This document shows, in pieces, positions 38,946 to 48,564 of a stretch of 64,000 bases of DNA. The DNA comes from Clostridia bacterium. GTDB lineage: Bacteria; Bacillota; Clostridia; Oscillospirales; Acutalibacteraceae. Position 1 is the first letter of the stretch; every line of letters starts with the position of its first letter. The DNA is taken from positions 1 to 64,000 of the forward strand of contig JAUNLX010000002.1 in assembly GCA_030532035.1 (NCBI GenBank), in the 5' to 3' direction. The position numbers and the translations under genes are program-made. The notes beneath the pieces are model-generated. The model was not told the origin of the DNA. It saw only the letters and a program-made list of their open reading frames with translations, and did no database searches.

Positions 38946-40030
38946 ATTTTCCCCTCCTCTATTTTAACTATATTTGACGCATATTTTTTCAATTCTTCTG
39001 TAAGCTCACAACAAGTTAAGAAAATTTGTGTTTTGTCTATTTTAGTTAAAATATAATTCTGTCTGGATAAATCTAATTCAGATAAAACATCATCCAGCAA
39101 AACCATTGGTTTTCTCTTTGTCTTTTCATAAATTAACTGTGCTTCTCCCAGTTTAAGAGATATAGCTCCACATCTTTGTTGTCCTTGAGAACCAAAATCT
39201 TTAGCATTTTTGTTGTCTATAATAAAATCAAAATCATCTCTATGAGGACCTATGCTCGTATTGCCAGTTTCCACATCATAATTTAAATTTCTTTTTAATT
39301 CTCTCTCAAAATTTTTTCTTATCTCTTCTTCTGTCATTGATATATCAAAATAATCTGATTTTATTTCTATACTTGCTTTTTCGTTTCCCTCGGATAAATC
39401 ACTGTAAATTTCTTCTACTTTATCCGCAACATCTTTTATATATTCTTTTCGCTGATAAGAAATAACGGAACCAACTTTTGCTATTTTTTCATCCCAAATT
39501 TCAAGCATATCAAATAAATCTGTATGATATTTTATATCTTTTAAGAGAGCGTTTCTCTGTTTTATTAAATTATCATAAAAACTTACATATTTTCCGTATG
39601 TATTTGAAATTTGAATGATTGCCTCATCTAAATATTTTCTTCTATTTACTGGTCCGCCCTTTATTATCGACAATTCATTGGGAGAAAAACAAACAGCTAA
39701 AATTTTGCCATTTAATTTTCTAACTGATTCTAATTTAACTTCATTTAATTTAACTGTCTTTTTTTCAGAAAATACAATAGAAGCTTTTTGCAATCTTTCA
39801 TCTTCAAAAAAATCAATTTCTATTTTTGCAAAATCTTCATCAAATTTAATTAAATTTTGATCTTTTGATCCCCTAAAAGACTTATTTCCCGAAAAAAGCC
39901 AAATAGCTTCCAATAAATTAGTCTTTCCCTGAGCATTTTCTCCGTAAATTATATTTACAGCTTCAGACGGAATCAATTCTTCATTTTTTATATTTCTAAA
40001 ATTTTTGAGTTTTAGTTTTTTTAAAATCAA
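38930..40030 (-). CDS. recF: DNA replication and repair protein RecF
   Basis: SMC-like ATPase that helps load RecA at gaps. 366 residues. Walker A YGENAQGKTNLLEAIW, Q-loop region SFRG, signature GSQGQQRCGAISLKLGEA and Walker B PMVLLDDVLSELD. Ten bases after dnaN, with no yaaA (S4-domain) gene in between, unlike B. subtilis. It ends inside remB. Confidence 0.95.
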
Positions 40031-40039
40031 ATTTTTCCC

Positions 40040-41140
40040 TTAATTTTTTAAACGAACAGGCATTACTAAATACATAAAGTCACTATCTTCAACATTTTCA
40101 ATAACAATTGGTCTTGATGGTCCACTCAAAGAAATTTTCACATCTTCTGTTTCACAAGCTTTGAGTGCGTCTAAGATAAGCCTGTTATTAAATCCTATTA
40201 CTATTCTTTCTCCTTGAATATCGGCATTTACAATATCATTTGCAGTTCCAATTTGAGTTGTAGAAGAAATTCTTATTGAATCATCATTGAAAATACATTT
40301 GATAGATGTCTTTAGTCTATCGATTATGACTAAAGCTGTTCTTTCAATGCTTCCTATCAAGTTTTGCACATTTATTTTCGCAACTGTGGAATATTCTTTA
40401 GGTACAGCTGCTTTATAATTTAAAAATTCTCCCTCTAAAAGTCTAGAAATAACGGTATAATTTCCAACTTCAAAAATTATATGTCTTTTTGCTATATTAA
40501 ATTCTGTTTCTTCAGCTTCTTGAGATAATTTCATTATTTCATGGAGAGTTTTTGCAGGAACAACGAACTCTAATTTTTCGCCGTCATAATCTATTTCAGA
40601 TTTTTTGATTGCTATTCTAAAACCATCTACTCCAATTACTGTTATTTCGTTGTTTTCTATCTCAAATTTTAATCCTGTATGTACAAGCTTAGATTCACTT
40701 ACAGCAACTGAGAATATAGTTTTTCTAATCAAATCTGATAAAATTTCACTTTTAATTTTTATGAGAGTTCCACCACTCACTGACGGAAGTTCAGGATAAT
40801 CCGATGGATCAAGACCAATTATTTTATATTCGATAGAACCACTTTTTATAACACATCTAAGTCTCTCATCACTTTCGATACTAACAGTCTCATTTGGTAT
40901 TTTTTTTAATATTTCACATAGAAGTCTTGCATTTATTATTATTTTTCCTTCTTCTTCTACTGTAGCATCTATATCTGTAGTCATTCCGGTTTCTAAATCA
41001 TATCCGGTTAAAAGAATTTTTCCATCTCTTGCTTCAAATAAAATGCCCTCTAAAGCCGGAATTGTAGTTTTAGAAGAAACTATTCTTTGAACATTTTGGC
41101 AAATTTCACTTAATTTATAAGTATTGCATTGTACTTTCAT
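40040..41140 (-). CDS. dnaN: DNA polymerase III sliding clamp (beta subunit)
   Basis: 366 residues in three clamp domains. The N-terminus MKVQCNTYKLSEICQNVQRIVSSKTTIPALEGILFEA and C-terminal DSDFMYLVMPVRLKN (clamp 'P-V-R' terminus) are typical. Forms the ring that tethers DNA polymerase and repair proteins. Start ATG 41140 lies behind GGAGGATATATC. It is separated from dnaA by a 226-base AT-rich spacer. Confidence 0.97.
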   Translation of the reverse strand: MKVQCNTYKLSEICQNVQRIVSSKTTIPALEGILFEARDGKILLTGYDLETGMTTDIDATVEEEGKIIINARLLCEILKKIPNETVSIESDERLRCVIKSGSIEYKIIGLDPSDYPELPSVSGGTLIKIKSEILSDLIRKTIFSVAVSESKLVHTGLKFEIENNEITVIGVDGFRIAIKKSEIDYDGEKLEFVVPAKTLHEIMKLSQEAEETEFNIAKRHIIFEVGNYTVISRLLEGEFLNYKAAVPKEYSTVAKINVQNLIGSIERTALVIIDRLKTSIKCIFNDDSIRISSTTQIGTANDIVNADIQGERIVIGFNNRLILDALKACETEDVKISLSGPSRPIVIENVEDSDFMYLVMPVRLKN

Positions 41141-41366
41141 GATATATCCTCCATTTTTATCTTTTTAATAAGATAGAAATAAATATTTTTATTAGTAATA
41201 GTAGATTATGTTAATAATGTCAAAAAAGAGATTTTTGTTAGCATTCAAAACGAAAAAAGCAAATTTTTTCTTGTTAAATGCTGTTGGAATTTTTGTTAGT
41301 AATGTGAGTTATTTTTTCTCTTTTAGAAATTGTGGAAAAAACAAATGTTAAATGTGAAATATTTGT
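41141..41366. other. dnaA-dnaN spacer, candidate origin segment
   Basis: Very AT-rich 226 bases with no ORF. It holds five TGTTA motifs in one orientation (41209, 41236, 41272, 41294, 41346), two of them inside the repeat ATTTTTGTTAG. The only near match to the canonical DnaA box is TGTGGAAAA at 41331-41339. The first motif reads TGTTAATAA, that is TTATTAACA on the other strand, against canonical TTATCCACA. The location between dnaA and dnaN is where Firmicute origins usually unwind. Confidence 0.45.
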
Positions 41367-42692
41367 TTAATAACTTATGTTGTCATTTATATTATTAATT
41401 ATATTTTGAATCTTATTTTTTTCAGAAATATTATTTTCCATTTCTTCTTCAGTTTTCTTTATGTTATATAAAACTGTTGTATGATGTTTATTTCCCAACT
41501 CTTCTCCTATTTTTTTTACGGGAAGAGAGGTAATTTCTCTGATTATATACATTGCAGCTCTACGAGCTTGTGTTATTTCTGCATTTTTCTTATCAGATTT
41601 TATATTTTCTACAGTAACACCATAGGTTCTTGCAACTTCTTGCAAAATTTTTTCGATAGTTACTGGGATAGGTTGATTGTCTGACTGAATATCTTTTATA
41701 GCTTTTTGAGCAACTAAAATTGACGGTTTATGGTCATCAATTATGTAATATGCATTTATTTTCTTTACTGCGCCTTCTAACTGTCTTATATTTTGTTTGA
41801 TTTTTTCAGCTACAAAACGGACAACTTCATCATTTAAATCTAAATTTAATAAATCGGCTTTTTTCTTAATTATAGCCATTCTTGTCTCTAAATCTGGTGG
41901 TTGAATATCGGCTAAAAGACCACTTTCAAATCTACTTTTCATTCTCTCATTCAGAATGTTTATTTCTTTTGGTGGACGATCTGATGCCAAAACAACCTGT
42001 TTATTTTCTTCTGTTAAGGTATTAAAAGTATTAAAAAATTCTTCTTCTGTTTGGATTTTTCCTCCGATAAATTGAATATCATCTACCAAGAGGACATCTA
42101 TAGTTCTATATTTATCATGGAATTCCTTCATCTTTTTTATTGCGAGTGCATGTACAAGTTCATTTGTGAATTTTTCTGCACTAATATATATAATTTTTAC
42201 ATCTGGATTAGAAGCTCTGATTTCATTTGCAATAGCTTTCAATAAATGTGTTTTGCCCAAACCCGAATGACCATATATAAACAAAGGGTTATAAGCAAAG
42301 CCCGGAGAAGAAGAGACAGCTTTAGCTGCCGCATAGGCTAAGTGGTTAGAAGAACCCTCAACATAATTTTCAAAAGTTAACTCCGAGTTATTATTTGATT
42401 TATGTTCCTTTTTTTCTAAGGAATCGATATCTGGTGTTTCAGAATTATCTTCATTTACAAATTTTATTTTTATATCAAATCCCAAAACATTTTCAATAGC
42501 CTCATGCAATAAATATCCAAATTTATTTTTAACGATACCTTGTTTGAACTCAGATAATTCAATTACTAATTCATTGTCATTAAATTCCCTGAGTTTCATA
42601 GGCTCCAACCAGAGTTTATAAATCGTATCGTTTTTTACATTTTCTCTGCAATATTTTTTGATTAGGCTGAAAGCTTCATCAAATGAATCCAT
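41367..42692 (-). CDS. dnaA: Chromosomal replication initiator DnaA
   Basis: 441 residues. N-terminal helicase-loading domain I (about 1-80), short linker, AAA+ domain III (Walker A IYGHSGLGKTHLLKA, Walker B VLLVDDIQFIGGK, sensor/box VII ERMKSRFESGL) and C-terminal domain IV (about 335-441). In the domain IV signature the usual GGRDHTTV is G400-N-K-H-H-T-T-V407: the Arg and Asp equivalent to E. coli R432 and D433 are Lys and His. D433 contacts DnaA-box bases in E. coli, so altered specificity is possible. Start ATG 42692 lies behind GAGGAGAAA. Promoter TTGTAA-N17-TAAAAT upstream. Confidence 0.97.
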   Translation of the reverse strand: MDSFDEAFSLIKKYCRENVKNDTIYKLWLEPMKLREFNDNELVIELSEFKQGIVKNKFGYLLHEAIENVLGFDIKIKFVNEDNSETPDIDSLEKKEHKSNNNSELTFENYVEGSSNHLAYAAAKAVSSSPGFAYNPLFIYGHSGLGKTHLLKAIANEIRASNPDVKIIYISAEKFTNELVHALAIKKMKEFHDKYRTIDVLLVDDIQFIGGKIQTEEEFFNTFNTLTEENKQVVLASDRPPKEINILNERMKSRFESGLLADIQPPDLETRMAIIKKKADLLNLDLNDEVVRFVAEKIKQNIRQLEGAVKKINAYYIIDDHKPSILVAQKAIKDIQSDNQPIPVTIEKILQEVARTYGVTVENIKSDKKNAEITQARRAAMYIIREITSLPVKKIGEELGNKHHTTVLYNIKKTEEEMENNISEKNKIQNIINNINDNISY

Positions 42693-42753
42693 GAATTTTT
42701 CTCCTCTTTATTAAAAAAAAATACCGTTTTAACAACCATAACAGCATGTTTGA

Positions 42754-42782
42754 ATTTTACCATAAAATCAGTAAATTTACAA
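42754..42782 (-). promoter_or_regulatory. dnaA promoter
   Basis: Minus strand: TTGTAA (42782-42777), 17-bp spacer, TAAAAT (42759-42754). Two TGTTA motifs 9 bp apart (minus strand, 42730-42734 and 42739-42743) lie just downstream in the leader and could serve autoregulation. Confidence 0.6.
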
Positions 42783-42789
42783 CAAATTA

Positions 42790-42819
42790 TTGACAATAAA
42801 GGCAAGCTTATTATATAAT
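42790..42819 (+). promoter_or_regulatory. rpmH operon promoter
   Basis: Perfect hexamers TTGACA (42790-42795) and TATAAT (42814-42819) with an 18-bp spacer. This is the strongest-looking promoter in the window, as expected for a ribosomal protein gene. Confidence 0.85.
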
Positions 42820-42883
42820 AACTGCCTATGGGAAATAGAAGATTTATCCCGATTTATAAAATGAAAAAATGGAGGGGTGAAAT

Positions 42884-43018
42884 ATGAAAAGAACATTCCA
42901 ACCAAAAAAGAGACAGAGAAACAAAGTACATGGTTTCAGACAGAGAATGAAAACAAGAAATGGAAGAAAAATTCTGTCCTTGAGAAGAGCAAAAAACAGA
43001 AAAAGTTTAACAGTTTAA
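42884..43018 (+). CDS. rpmH: 50S ribosomal protein L34
   Basis: 44 residues, too short for most ORF lists. The sequence begins [19 protein letters not shown] and continues with [20 protein letters not shown], an unmistakable L34. Very basic, binds 23S rRNA. The start at 42884 has GGAGGGGTG upstream. First gene of rpmH-rnpA-yidD-yidC-jag, divergent from dnaA, the standard arrangement at bacterial origins. Confidence 0.98.
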   Translation: MKRTFQPKKRQRNKVHGFRQRMKTRNGRKILSLRRAKNRKSLTV

Positions 43019-43029
43019 CGGTGTGAAGA

Positions 43030-43380
43030 ATGAAAGATTTTGCCGAAATAGAGAGAATTAAAGAAAATTGGCAATTTCGCAGGCTTTATTCAAGAGGAAA
43101 AAAGATTGTTACTTCCTCACTCATTATTTATTATTCTGAGAATAAATCAGACACTTGTTGCTTAGGAATCACGACTGGCAAGAAAATTGGAAATGCAGTA
43201 AATCGAAACAGAGCTAAAAGAAAAATAAAAGAAGCTTTTACTGCCGTTTATAAAAACAATAAAGAGAAAATGAAAGGCCACTCCTTTGTTTTAGTGGCAA
43301 GAGTAAAAACCAAAAATTTAAAAAGTCATGAACTGCAAGCGGTTCTCGAAACAGAACTCAAAAAAACCGCTATTATATAG
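43030..43380 (+). CDS. rnpA: Ribonuclease P protein component
   Basis: 116 residues. Basic protein that helps the RNase P RNA mature tRNA 5' ends. The RNR-type motif is present ([17 protein letters not shown], about 56-72), along with the N-terminal [17 protein letters not shown] and the LVARVKT strand. It starts 11 bases after rpmH. The RNase P RNA gene is not in this window. Confidence 0.95.
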   Translation: MKDFAEIERIKENWQFRRLYSRGKKIVTSSLIIYYSENKSDTCCLGITTGKKIGNAVNRNRAKRKIKEAFTAVYKNNKEKMKGHSFVLVARVKTKNLKSHELQAVLETELKKTAII

Positions 43381-43391
43381 AACAAGATAAA

Positions 43392-43622
43392 ATGAAAAAA
43401 TTATTTATTTATCTTATAAAATTTTATAGAAAAAATATATCTCCCTTAAAGCCACCGACTTGTAAATTTACTCCTACATGCTCAGTTTATGCAATAACGG
43501 TAATCGATCGTTTTGGTGCTTTTAAGGGTTTTTTTCTTGCTTTGTGGCGAATAATAAGATGTAGCCCTCTTACTGCGGGAGGATATGATCCGCCGCCCAA
43601 AAAGTATAACGAGTACTATTAA
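43392..43622 (+). CDS. yidD: Membrane protein insertion efficiency factor YidD
   Basis: 76 residues. YidD family: [30 protein letters not shown] with its conserved cysteines, then [29 protein letters not shown]. An amphipathic membrane-associated protein that assists YidC. It sits in its canonical place between rnpA and yidC. Confidence 0.95.
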   Translation: MKKLFIYLIKFYRKNISPLKPPTCKFTPTCSVYAITVIDRFGAFKGFFLALWRIIRCSPLTAGGYDPPPKKYNEYY

Positions 43623-43636
43623 TTTGGAGGATATTT

Positions 43637-44584
43637 ATGTTAAATAGGATATATGATTGGTTTTCATATCCCTTTGGTATGTTGCTTGGCTTTTTATATG
43701 ATTTATTTAATTCTAATTATGGCTGGGCACTTATCGTATTTACTTTGTTTGCAAAACTTATATTAGTTCCCGCAGCAATAAAACAAGAAAAATCGAAAGC
43801 TAAGGGAATGCGTTCTCAGGCAAAAATTGCGAAAATAAGAAAAAAATTTGCCGGAGACCAACAAAAATTAAACGAAGAATTACAAAAATTTTATCAAGAA
43901 GAGGGATTTTCTTCTATGTCTGGAGGTTGTGGCACCTTGCTTTTACAATTTCCAATTATTATTGGATTGTATGGAGCAATCTACAAGCCTCTCAGTTATA
44001 TACTTAGACTTACAAAAGAAGAAATTGCTATTTTGTCGGAAACTTTAAAAGGTTTGGCAAAATCAGGACTCGGTCAAAATATGAGATTCGAAGAAATGAA
44101 TATTTTGGCAAATATAGAGAATATAAAAGCTGCAAATCCCAATATTTCACAGACGATTATACAAAAAATAAATAATTTTGATTTTACTGCCTTTGGATTA
44201 AATTTGGCAGTAGTTCCCAAAGATGCGGTAAAGACCGGGGATTATTTTATGCTTATAATTCCTGTTTTATCTATGGTTTTTTCTTTGATTTTAGCAATAT
44301 ATTCTTTAATTAATCAAAGAAAAACAAATCCTCAAATGTCAAAGAATCCAGCTGCAATTGGAATGTTATTTTTCTCAACATTTATTTCCTTTTTTATGGC
44401 TTATAATTTCCCCATTGGAATTGGAATTTATTGGACTGCAAACAGCCTTTTACAACTTATACAGACGGTTATTTTAGGTTATATCTATAGTCCAGAAAAA
44501 GTCATGGCAAAGTTAATGATTGATGAGACAAACGAAAGAATGAGTAAAGAAACTACAATGAAAGGAAGAAGAAATGATTCATGA
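43637..44584 (+). CDS. yidC: YidC/Oxa1-family membrane protein insertase
   Basis: 315 residues. Five membrane segments: about 10-30 with YGWALIVFTLFAKLILVPAAIKQ following, a cytoplasmic hairpin rich in Lys/Gln (about 50-90), then GGCGTLLLQFPIIIGLYGAIYKPL, IIPVLSMVFSLILAIYSLI and two C-terminal segments. It lacks the large periplasmic domain of E. coli YidC and lacks an obvious lipobox (many Firmicute SpoIIIJ proteins have one). It inserts proteins into the membrane. Its end overlaps the start of jag by 11 bases. Confidence 0.93.
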   Translation: MLNRIYDWFSYPFGMLLGFLYDLFNSNYGWALIVFTLFAKLILVPAAIKQEKSKAKGMRSQAKIAKIRKKFAGDQQKLNEELQKFYQEEGFSSMSGGCGTLLLQFPIIIGLYGAIYKPLSYILRLTKEEIAILSETLKGLAKSGLGQNMRFEEMNILANIENIKAANPNISQTIIQKINNFDFTAFGLNLAVVPKDAVKTGDYFMLIIPVLSMVFSLILAIYSLINQRKTNPQMSKNPAAIGMLFFSTFISFFMAYNFPIGIGIYWTANSLLQLIQTVILGYIYSPEKVMAKLMIDETNERMSKETTMKGRRNDS

Positions 44585-45485
44585 ACAAATAGCAACAGCT
44601 GAAACGATAGAAGAAGCGCAAAAAATGGCTGTTAATGCATTGAATGCTCCCATTACTGAAGAGATAAAAATAGAAGTTTTGGAAATGCCGAAGAAAAAAA
44701 CTTTTGGCCTTTTTGGCGGAGCGCCTGCAAAAGTAAGAGCATATTATGAAACAGAAGATGTAAATGAAAAAGAGGTTAGCACAGCTACTTTTGATAGAGA
44801 AAAGAAACCTAATAATAAAAAAGTAAATAGAACGGATAAAAAACAAAACAAAAAAACAAAAGAAGTTTTTTCTGCTACTGAAAAAACTGAAATAAAAAAA
44901 CAAGATGTTCCAAAAGAAGTTGCAGAAACATATGATTATTTTGAAAAAATCATAGTAATGATGGGTGTTTCAGAACCGAACATCAAGATTTTAAAAAGAG
45001 AAGAAAACGAGTATTATTTTAATATAGATAATGAAGAATATCACAGCTTTATAATTGGCAGGAGAGGCGAAACTGTGGACGCTCTTCAATATTTACTCAG
45101 ACTTAAATCTTCTAATATTTCTCGTATGCAAGATGATGATAAATTTAAGATTTATCTCAATGTAGGAGATTACAGACAAAGAAGAGAAAATACTTTGATT
45201 GATTTAGCAAAAAGAAGTGCTTCTAAAGCAAAAAGATATAATAGGAAGATTATTTTAAATCCGATGAATCCATATGACAGAAGAATAATACATACTACAG
45301 TTTCTGAAATTGATGGAGTGGATTCACATTCCGTGGGTCATCGTTCGCAGAGAAAAGTTGTTATTACACCTCAAAACAATATGGGGGAAGAAAAGGTTGA
45401 ATCACCTAAAGTAAAATCGGCTGATTTACCGAAATCAAAATATGAAAGCAATGAAACTTCTCTTTATGGAAAAATTGACATATAA
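44574..45485 (+). CDS. jag: Jag/KhpB RNA-binding protein
   Basis: 303 residues. Jag N-terminal domain (about 1-55, ending KKKTFGLFGGAPAKVRAYYE), a long Lys/Glu-rich linker (about 60-110), a KH domain (about 115-190, GRRGETVDALQYLLRL), and an R3H domain (RRENTLIDLAKRSASKAKRYNRKIILNPMNPYDRRIIHTTV). It binds RNA, usually together with KhpA, and in other Firmicutes links to cell-wall synthesis. Last gene of the rpmH operon; a terminator follows. Confidence 0.93.
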   Translation: MIHEQIATAETIEEAQKMAVNALNAPITEEIKIEVLEMPKKKTFGLFGGAPAKVRAYYETEDVNEKEVSTATFDREKKPNNKKVNRTDKKQNKKTKEVFSATEKTEIKKQDVPKEVAETYDYFEKIIVMMGVSEPNIKILKREENEYYFNIDNEEYHSFIIGRRGETVDALQYLLRLKSSNISRMQDDDKFKIYLNVGDYRQRRENTLIDLAKRSASKAKRYNRKIILNPMNPYDRRIIHTTVSEIDGVDSHSVGHRSQRKVVITPQNNMGEEKVESPKVKSADLPKSKYESNETSLYGKIDI

Positions 45486-45500
45486 GATTTTATGATAAAT

Positions 45501-45537
45501 AAAAGGCATAACTCAAATTTTGAGTTATGCCTTTTTT
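45501..45537. terminator. Bidirectional terminator between jag and serS
   Basis: A 17-bp stem from AAAAGGCATAACTCAAA and its complement, ending in TTTTTT. It serves both converging operons. Confidence 0.9.
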
Positions 45538-45548
45538 ATAAATATTTT

Positions 45549-46817
45549 TTATTGTAATATGGTTTTTTTCATAAATGGTTGTAAAACTTCGGGTATGGTC
45601 ACAGAACCATCGCTATTTTGAAAATTTTCTAAAATAGCTGCCACTGTTCTGCCAACAGCAACTCCAGAGCCATTGAGAGTATGCACTAATTCTGGTTTAG
45701 CTTTATCATCTCTTTTAAATCGAATATTTGCTCTGCGTGCTTGGAAGTCTTCGAAATTAGAGCAAGAGGAAATTTCAACATATCTATTGTAAGAAGGCAT
45801 CCAAACTTCTATATCAAAAGTTTTTGCCGACGAAAAACCAAGATCTCCAGTAGAAAGCGCAACTACACGATATGGAAGATTTAATAATTGGAGAACTTTT
45901 TCTGCTTCATTTAACAAATTATCTAATTCTTGATATGAATCTTCCGGCCTTACAAATTCTACCAATTCTACTTTGTTAAATTGATGTTGACGAATCAAGC
46001 CGCGAGTATCTCTTCCGGCACTTCCGGCTTCTGCTCTAAAACAAGCAGAATAAGCACAGTATTTTATAGGTTTTTCTAATTCTGACAAAATATCATCTCT
46101 GTGCATATTAGTCACTGGAACTTCTGCTGTTGGAATCAAAAACATATCGTCTGTTGTCTTATATGCGTCCTCTTCAAACTTTGGCAGTTGTCCTGTACCC
46201 GTCATTGAAGTTCTATTTACAAGAAAAGGAGGTAAAACTTCTGTATAACCATTCTCTGTATGTACGTCTAAAAAGAAATTTATTATAGCTCTCTCTAAAC
46301 GAGCTCCATCTCCTTTATAAAAATGGTATCTTGTACCGGAAACTTTCGCTGCAGTTTCTGGATCTAAAATTCCTAAATCTTTTCCCAAATCCCAGTGTGC
46401 CTTTGGTTCAAAGTCGAATTGTTTGGACTGTCCATATTTTTTTACCTCAACATTTTCGGAATCATCTTTTCCAACTGGAACAGAATTATGAGATATATTG
46501 GGAATATATAAAATTATATTTTTAATTTTTTCTTCTATCTGAGATAAATCATTTTCATCTTTTTTTATCTGATCTTTCAATTCCGCCATTTGTTTGAAAA
46601 TATCGGCAGTGTCTTCTCCATTTTTCTTTTTTAATGGAATTTCTTTACTGATTTTATTTTGCTTTGCACGCAAAGTTTCTTTTTTTTGTAAAATCATTCT
46701 TCTTTCTTCATCTAAGGAAAGTAAAGCATCTATTTCCTTTGATAAATTTGCGTTACGATTTTCAAGTGCTTTTTTTATTTGTTGTGGATTTTCACGAATT
46801 CTTTTTATATCCAACAT
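45549..46817 (-). CDS. serS: Seryl-tRNA synthetase
   Basis: Class II synthetase, 422 residues. The N-terminal coiled-coil arm that clasps tRNA-Ser (about 25-105, very Lys/Glu rich) precedes the core with [14 protein letters not shown], motif 2 [27 protein letters not shown] and motif 3 [18 protein letters not shown]. Also charges tRNA-Sec if present. It starts one base after the parB stop, so it is translated with the partition operon, an unusual neighbour for serS. Confidence 0.97.
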   Translation of the reverse strand: MLDIKRIRENPQQIKKALENRNANLSKEIDALLSLDEERRMILQKKETLRAKQNKISKEIPLKKKNGEDTADIFKQMAELKDQIKKDENDLSQIEEKIKNIILYIPNISHNSVPVGKDDSENVEVKKYGQSKQFDFEPKAHWDLGKDLGILDPETAAKVSGTRYHFYKGDGARLERAIINFFLDVHTENGYTEVLPPFLVNRTSMTGTGQLPKFEEDAYKTTDDMFLIPTAEVPVTNMHRDDILSELEKPIKYCAYSACFRAEAGSAGRDTRGLIRQHQFNKVELVEFVRPEDSYQELDNLLNEAEKVLQLLNLPYRVVALSTGDLGFSSAKTFDIEVWMPSYNRYVEISSCSNFEDFQARRANIRFKRDDKAKPELVHTLNGSGVAVGRTVAAILENFQNSDGSVTIPEVLQPFMKKTILQ

Positions 46818-46818
46818 T

Positions 46819-47664
46819 TTAATTCCCTCTATTTATTATTTTAATTATTTTTTCTAAATCGTCTTTGTCATAAAATTCAATTTCCATGACTCCGCCTTTT
46901 TTCTTCTTTTTTATATTTATCTCTCTACCAAAAAGCTCTCTCAACGAAAAAGCAACTTCATCATAATATACGGGACGAGATTGCATTTTTCGCTTTCTGT
47001 GTGACTTTTGTTTTGCTTTTTTTTCAACCTCTCGAACGCTTAATTTGTTTTTTACAATTAGATCTGCTAATTCATCTCGATAATTTGTATCATTTATTGA
47101 AAGCAGAGCACGAGCGTGGCCAGCTGAAAGTTTGCCGCTCTTTAAATAGTTTAGAATTTTTTCAGATAAATTTAAAAGACGAAGAGAATTTGCAACAGCA
47201 GGACGAGATTTTGAAATTTTTCCAGCAACTTCTTCTTGTGTCAAATCGTAACGGTCCATTAAAAGTTTAATTCCTTGAGCTTCTTCAACGGCATTTAAGT
47301 CTTCTCTCTGTAAATTTTCAATGAGAGCAATTTCCATGGCGTCTCTGTCGCTCATTTCTTTTATAATTACAGGAACTTCAGTAAGCTTAGACAAGTGAGC
47401 CGCCCGAAATCTTCGTTCTCCCGCAATTAATTGATAACGATTGCCCATGGGTCTGACTAACAGGGGCTGCAAAACGCCCTTCTCTTTAATGCTCTCTGCC
47501 AGTTCAGCGAGTGCAATTTCGTCGAAAGTCTTTCGAGGTTGCTCTGGGTTTATATCAATTTTAGATAATGCCAGAGAATCAGAATTTAATTTTATATTTT
47601 CGTCAGCATTATTTTCATTGAAAAGAGCTTCCAAGCCTTTTCCCAAACCTTTTTTTAAAGCCAT
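46819..47664 (-). CDS. parB: Chromosome partitioning protein ParB (Spo0J type)
   Basis: 281 residues. N-terminal CTP-binding domain with PEQPRKTF and [10 protein letters not shown], then the helix-turn-helix [25 protein letters not shown] that reads parS, a linker, and a C-terminal dimerisation domain. CTP-dependent clamp that spreads from parS and recruits SMC. A second ParB-like gene (noc) is absent from the window. Eleven bases after parA. Confidence 0.95.
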   Translation of the reverse strand: MALKKGLGKGLEALFNENNADENIKLNSDSLALSKIDINPEQPRKTFDEIALAELAESIKEKGVLQPLLVRPMGNRYQLIAGERRFRAAHLSKLTEVPVIIKEMSDRDAMEIALIENLQREDLNAVEEAQGIKLLMDRYDLTQEEVAGKISKSRPAVANSLRLLNLSEKILNYLKSGKLSAGHARALLSINDTNYRDELADLIVKNKLSVREVEKKAKQKSHRKRKMQSRPVYYDEVAFSLRELFGREINIKKKKKGGVMEIEFYDKDDLEKIIKIINRGN

Positions 47665-47674
47665 ATTTACCTCT

Positions 47675-48439
47675 CTATTTATTGTTTTTTATAAACTCTT
47701 TAGCTAATTTTCTATATGAATCCGCCCCACTGGAAGAAGAATCATAAGCGCCTATTGGCATACCAAATGAGGGAGCTTCTGAAAGGCGAACATTTCGAGG
47801 AATAACGGTTGCAAAAACTTTCTTTGGAAAAAATCTTTTGACTTCTTCAACTACCATTCTGGTTAAATTCAATCTGCTATCGTACATTGTCAGCAAAACG
47901 CCTTCAAGGTCTAAATCTGAATTATATAATTTTTTAACTGTTCTGACAGTTGCCATAAGCTGAGACAAGCCCTCTAAAGCGTAATATTCACATTGGATAG
48001 GAACCATAAAACTGTCAGAAGATGTCAGGGCATTCAAAGTGATTAAACCCAAGGACGGTGGACAATCTAAAAAAATAAAATCAAATTGTTCCCTAATTTT
48101 AGAAAGACCAATTTTAAGTCGAGCTTCACGCTTTTTCATATCGACAAGCTCGAGTTCTGCACCAGCCAAATTCATATCTGCGGGCAAAAGAAAAAGATTT
48201 TTAAATTTTGTAGGTTGTATAATTTTTGAAACATCTTCTTCTCCCATGAGTAAATCGTACGAAGAAAAAGTCAAATCTTTTTTGCTAAAACCAAGCCCAC
48301 TGGTTGAATTGCCCTGTGGATCTATGTCGACTAATAATATTTTTTTGCCGAGTTCTCCTAAGGCAGCCGACAAATTAACTGCAGTTGTAGTTTTGCCGAC
48401 ACCACCTTTTTGATTGACGATAGAAATAATTTTGTTCAT
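47675..48439 (-). CDS. parA: Chromosome partitioning ATPase ParA (Soj type)
   Basis: 254 residues. Deviant Walker A NQKGGVGKTTTAVNL at the N-terminus, Walker A' region VDIDPQGNSTSGLG, Walker B FIFLDCPPSLG. Without an N-terminal HTH it is a Soj-type chromosomal ParA. The start is ATG 48439; the longer reading to 48556 would translate the parS site and is rejected. It sits between rsmG and parB. Confidence 0.95.
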   Translation of the reverse strand: MNKIISIVNQKGGVGKTTTAVNLSAALGELGKKILLVDIDPQGNSTSGLGFSKKDLTFSSYDLLMGEEDVSKIIQPTKFKNLFLLPADMNLAGAELELVDMKKREARLKIGLSKIREQFDFIFLDCPPSLGLITLNALTSSDSFMVPIQCEYYALEGLSQLMATVRTVKKLYNSDLDLEGVLLTMYDSRLNLTRMVVEEVKRFFPKKVFATVIPRNVRLSEAPSFGMPIGAYDSSSSGADSYRKLAKEFIKNNK

Positions 48440-48521
48440 TGAATACTCTTTCTGATAAATATTTAATTGGTTTTTTTGTAAATACTTAAAGATTATAACA
48501 TATAAAAAACGCAAATTAAAT

Positions 48522-48537
48522 TGTTTCATGTGAAACA
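48522..48537. promoter_or_regulatory. parS-like site upstream of parA
   Basis: TGTTTCATGTGAAACA matches the ParB site TGTTNCACGTGAAACA at all but one position (T for C at base 8), in the rsmG-parA spacer. Confidence 0.8.
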
Positions 48538-48564
48538 TTTCAATCTGCGAAGTCAAATTTTTGT

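Noticed and set aside
42843..42851. TTATCCCGA near rpmH as a DnaA box
   Set aside because: Two mismatches to consensus and single; not counted as support for a standard origin.
48440..48556. N-terminal extension of ParA through the parS site
   Set aside because: It would translate the parS sequence and lacks similarity; ATG 48439 gives the standard Soj N-terminus.
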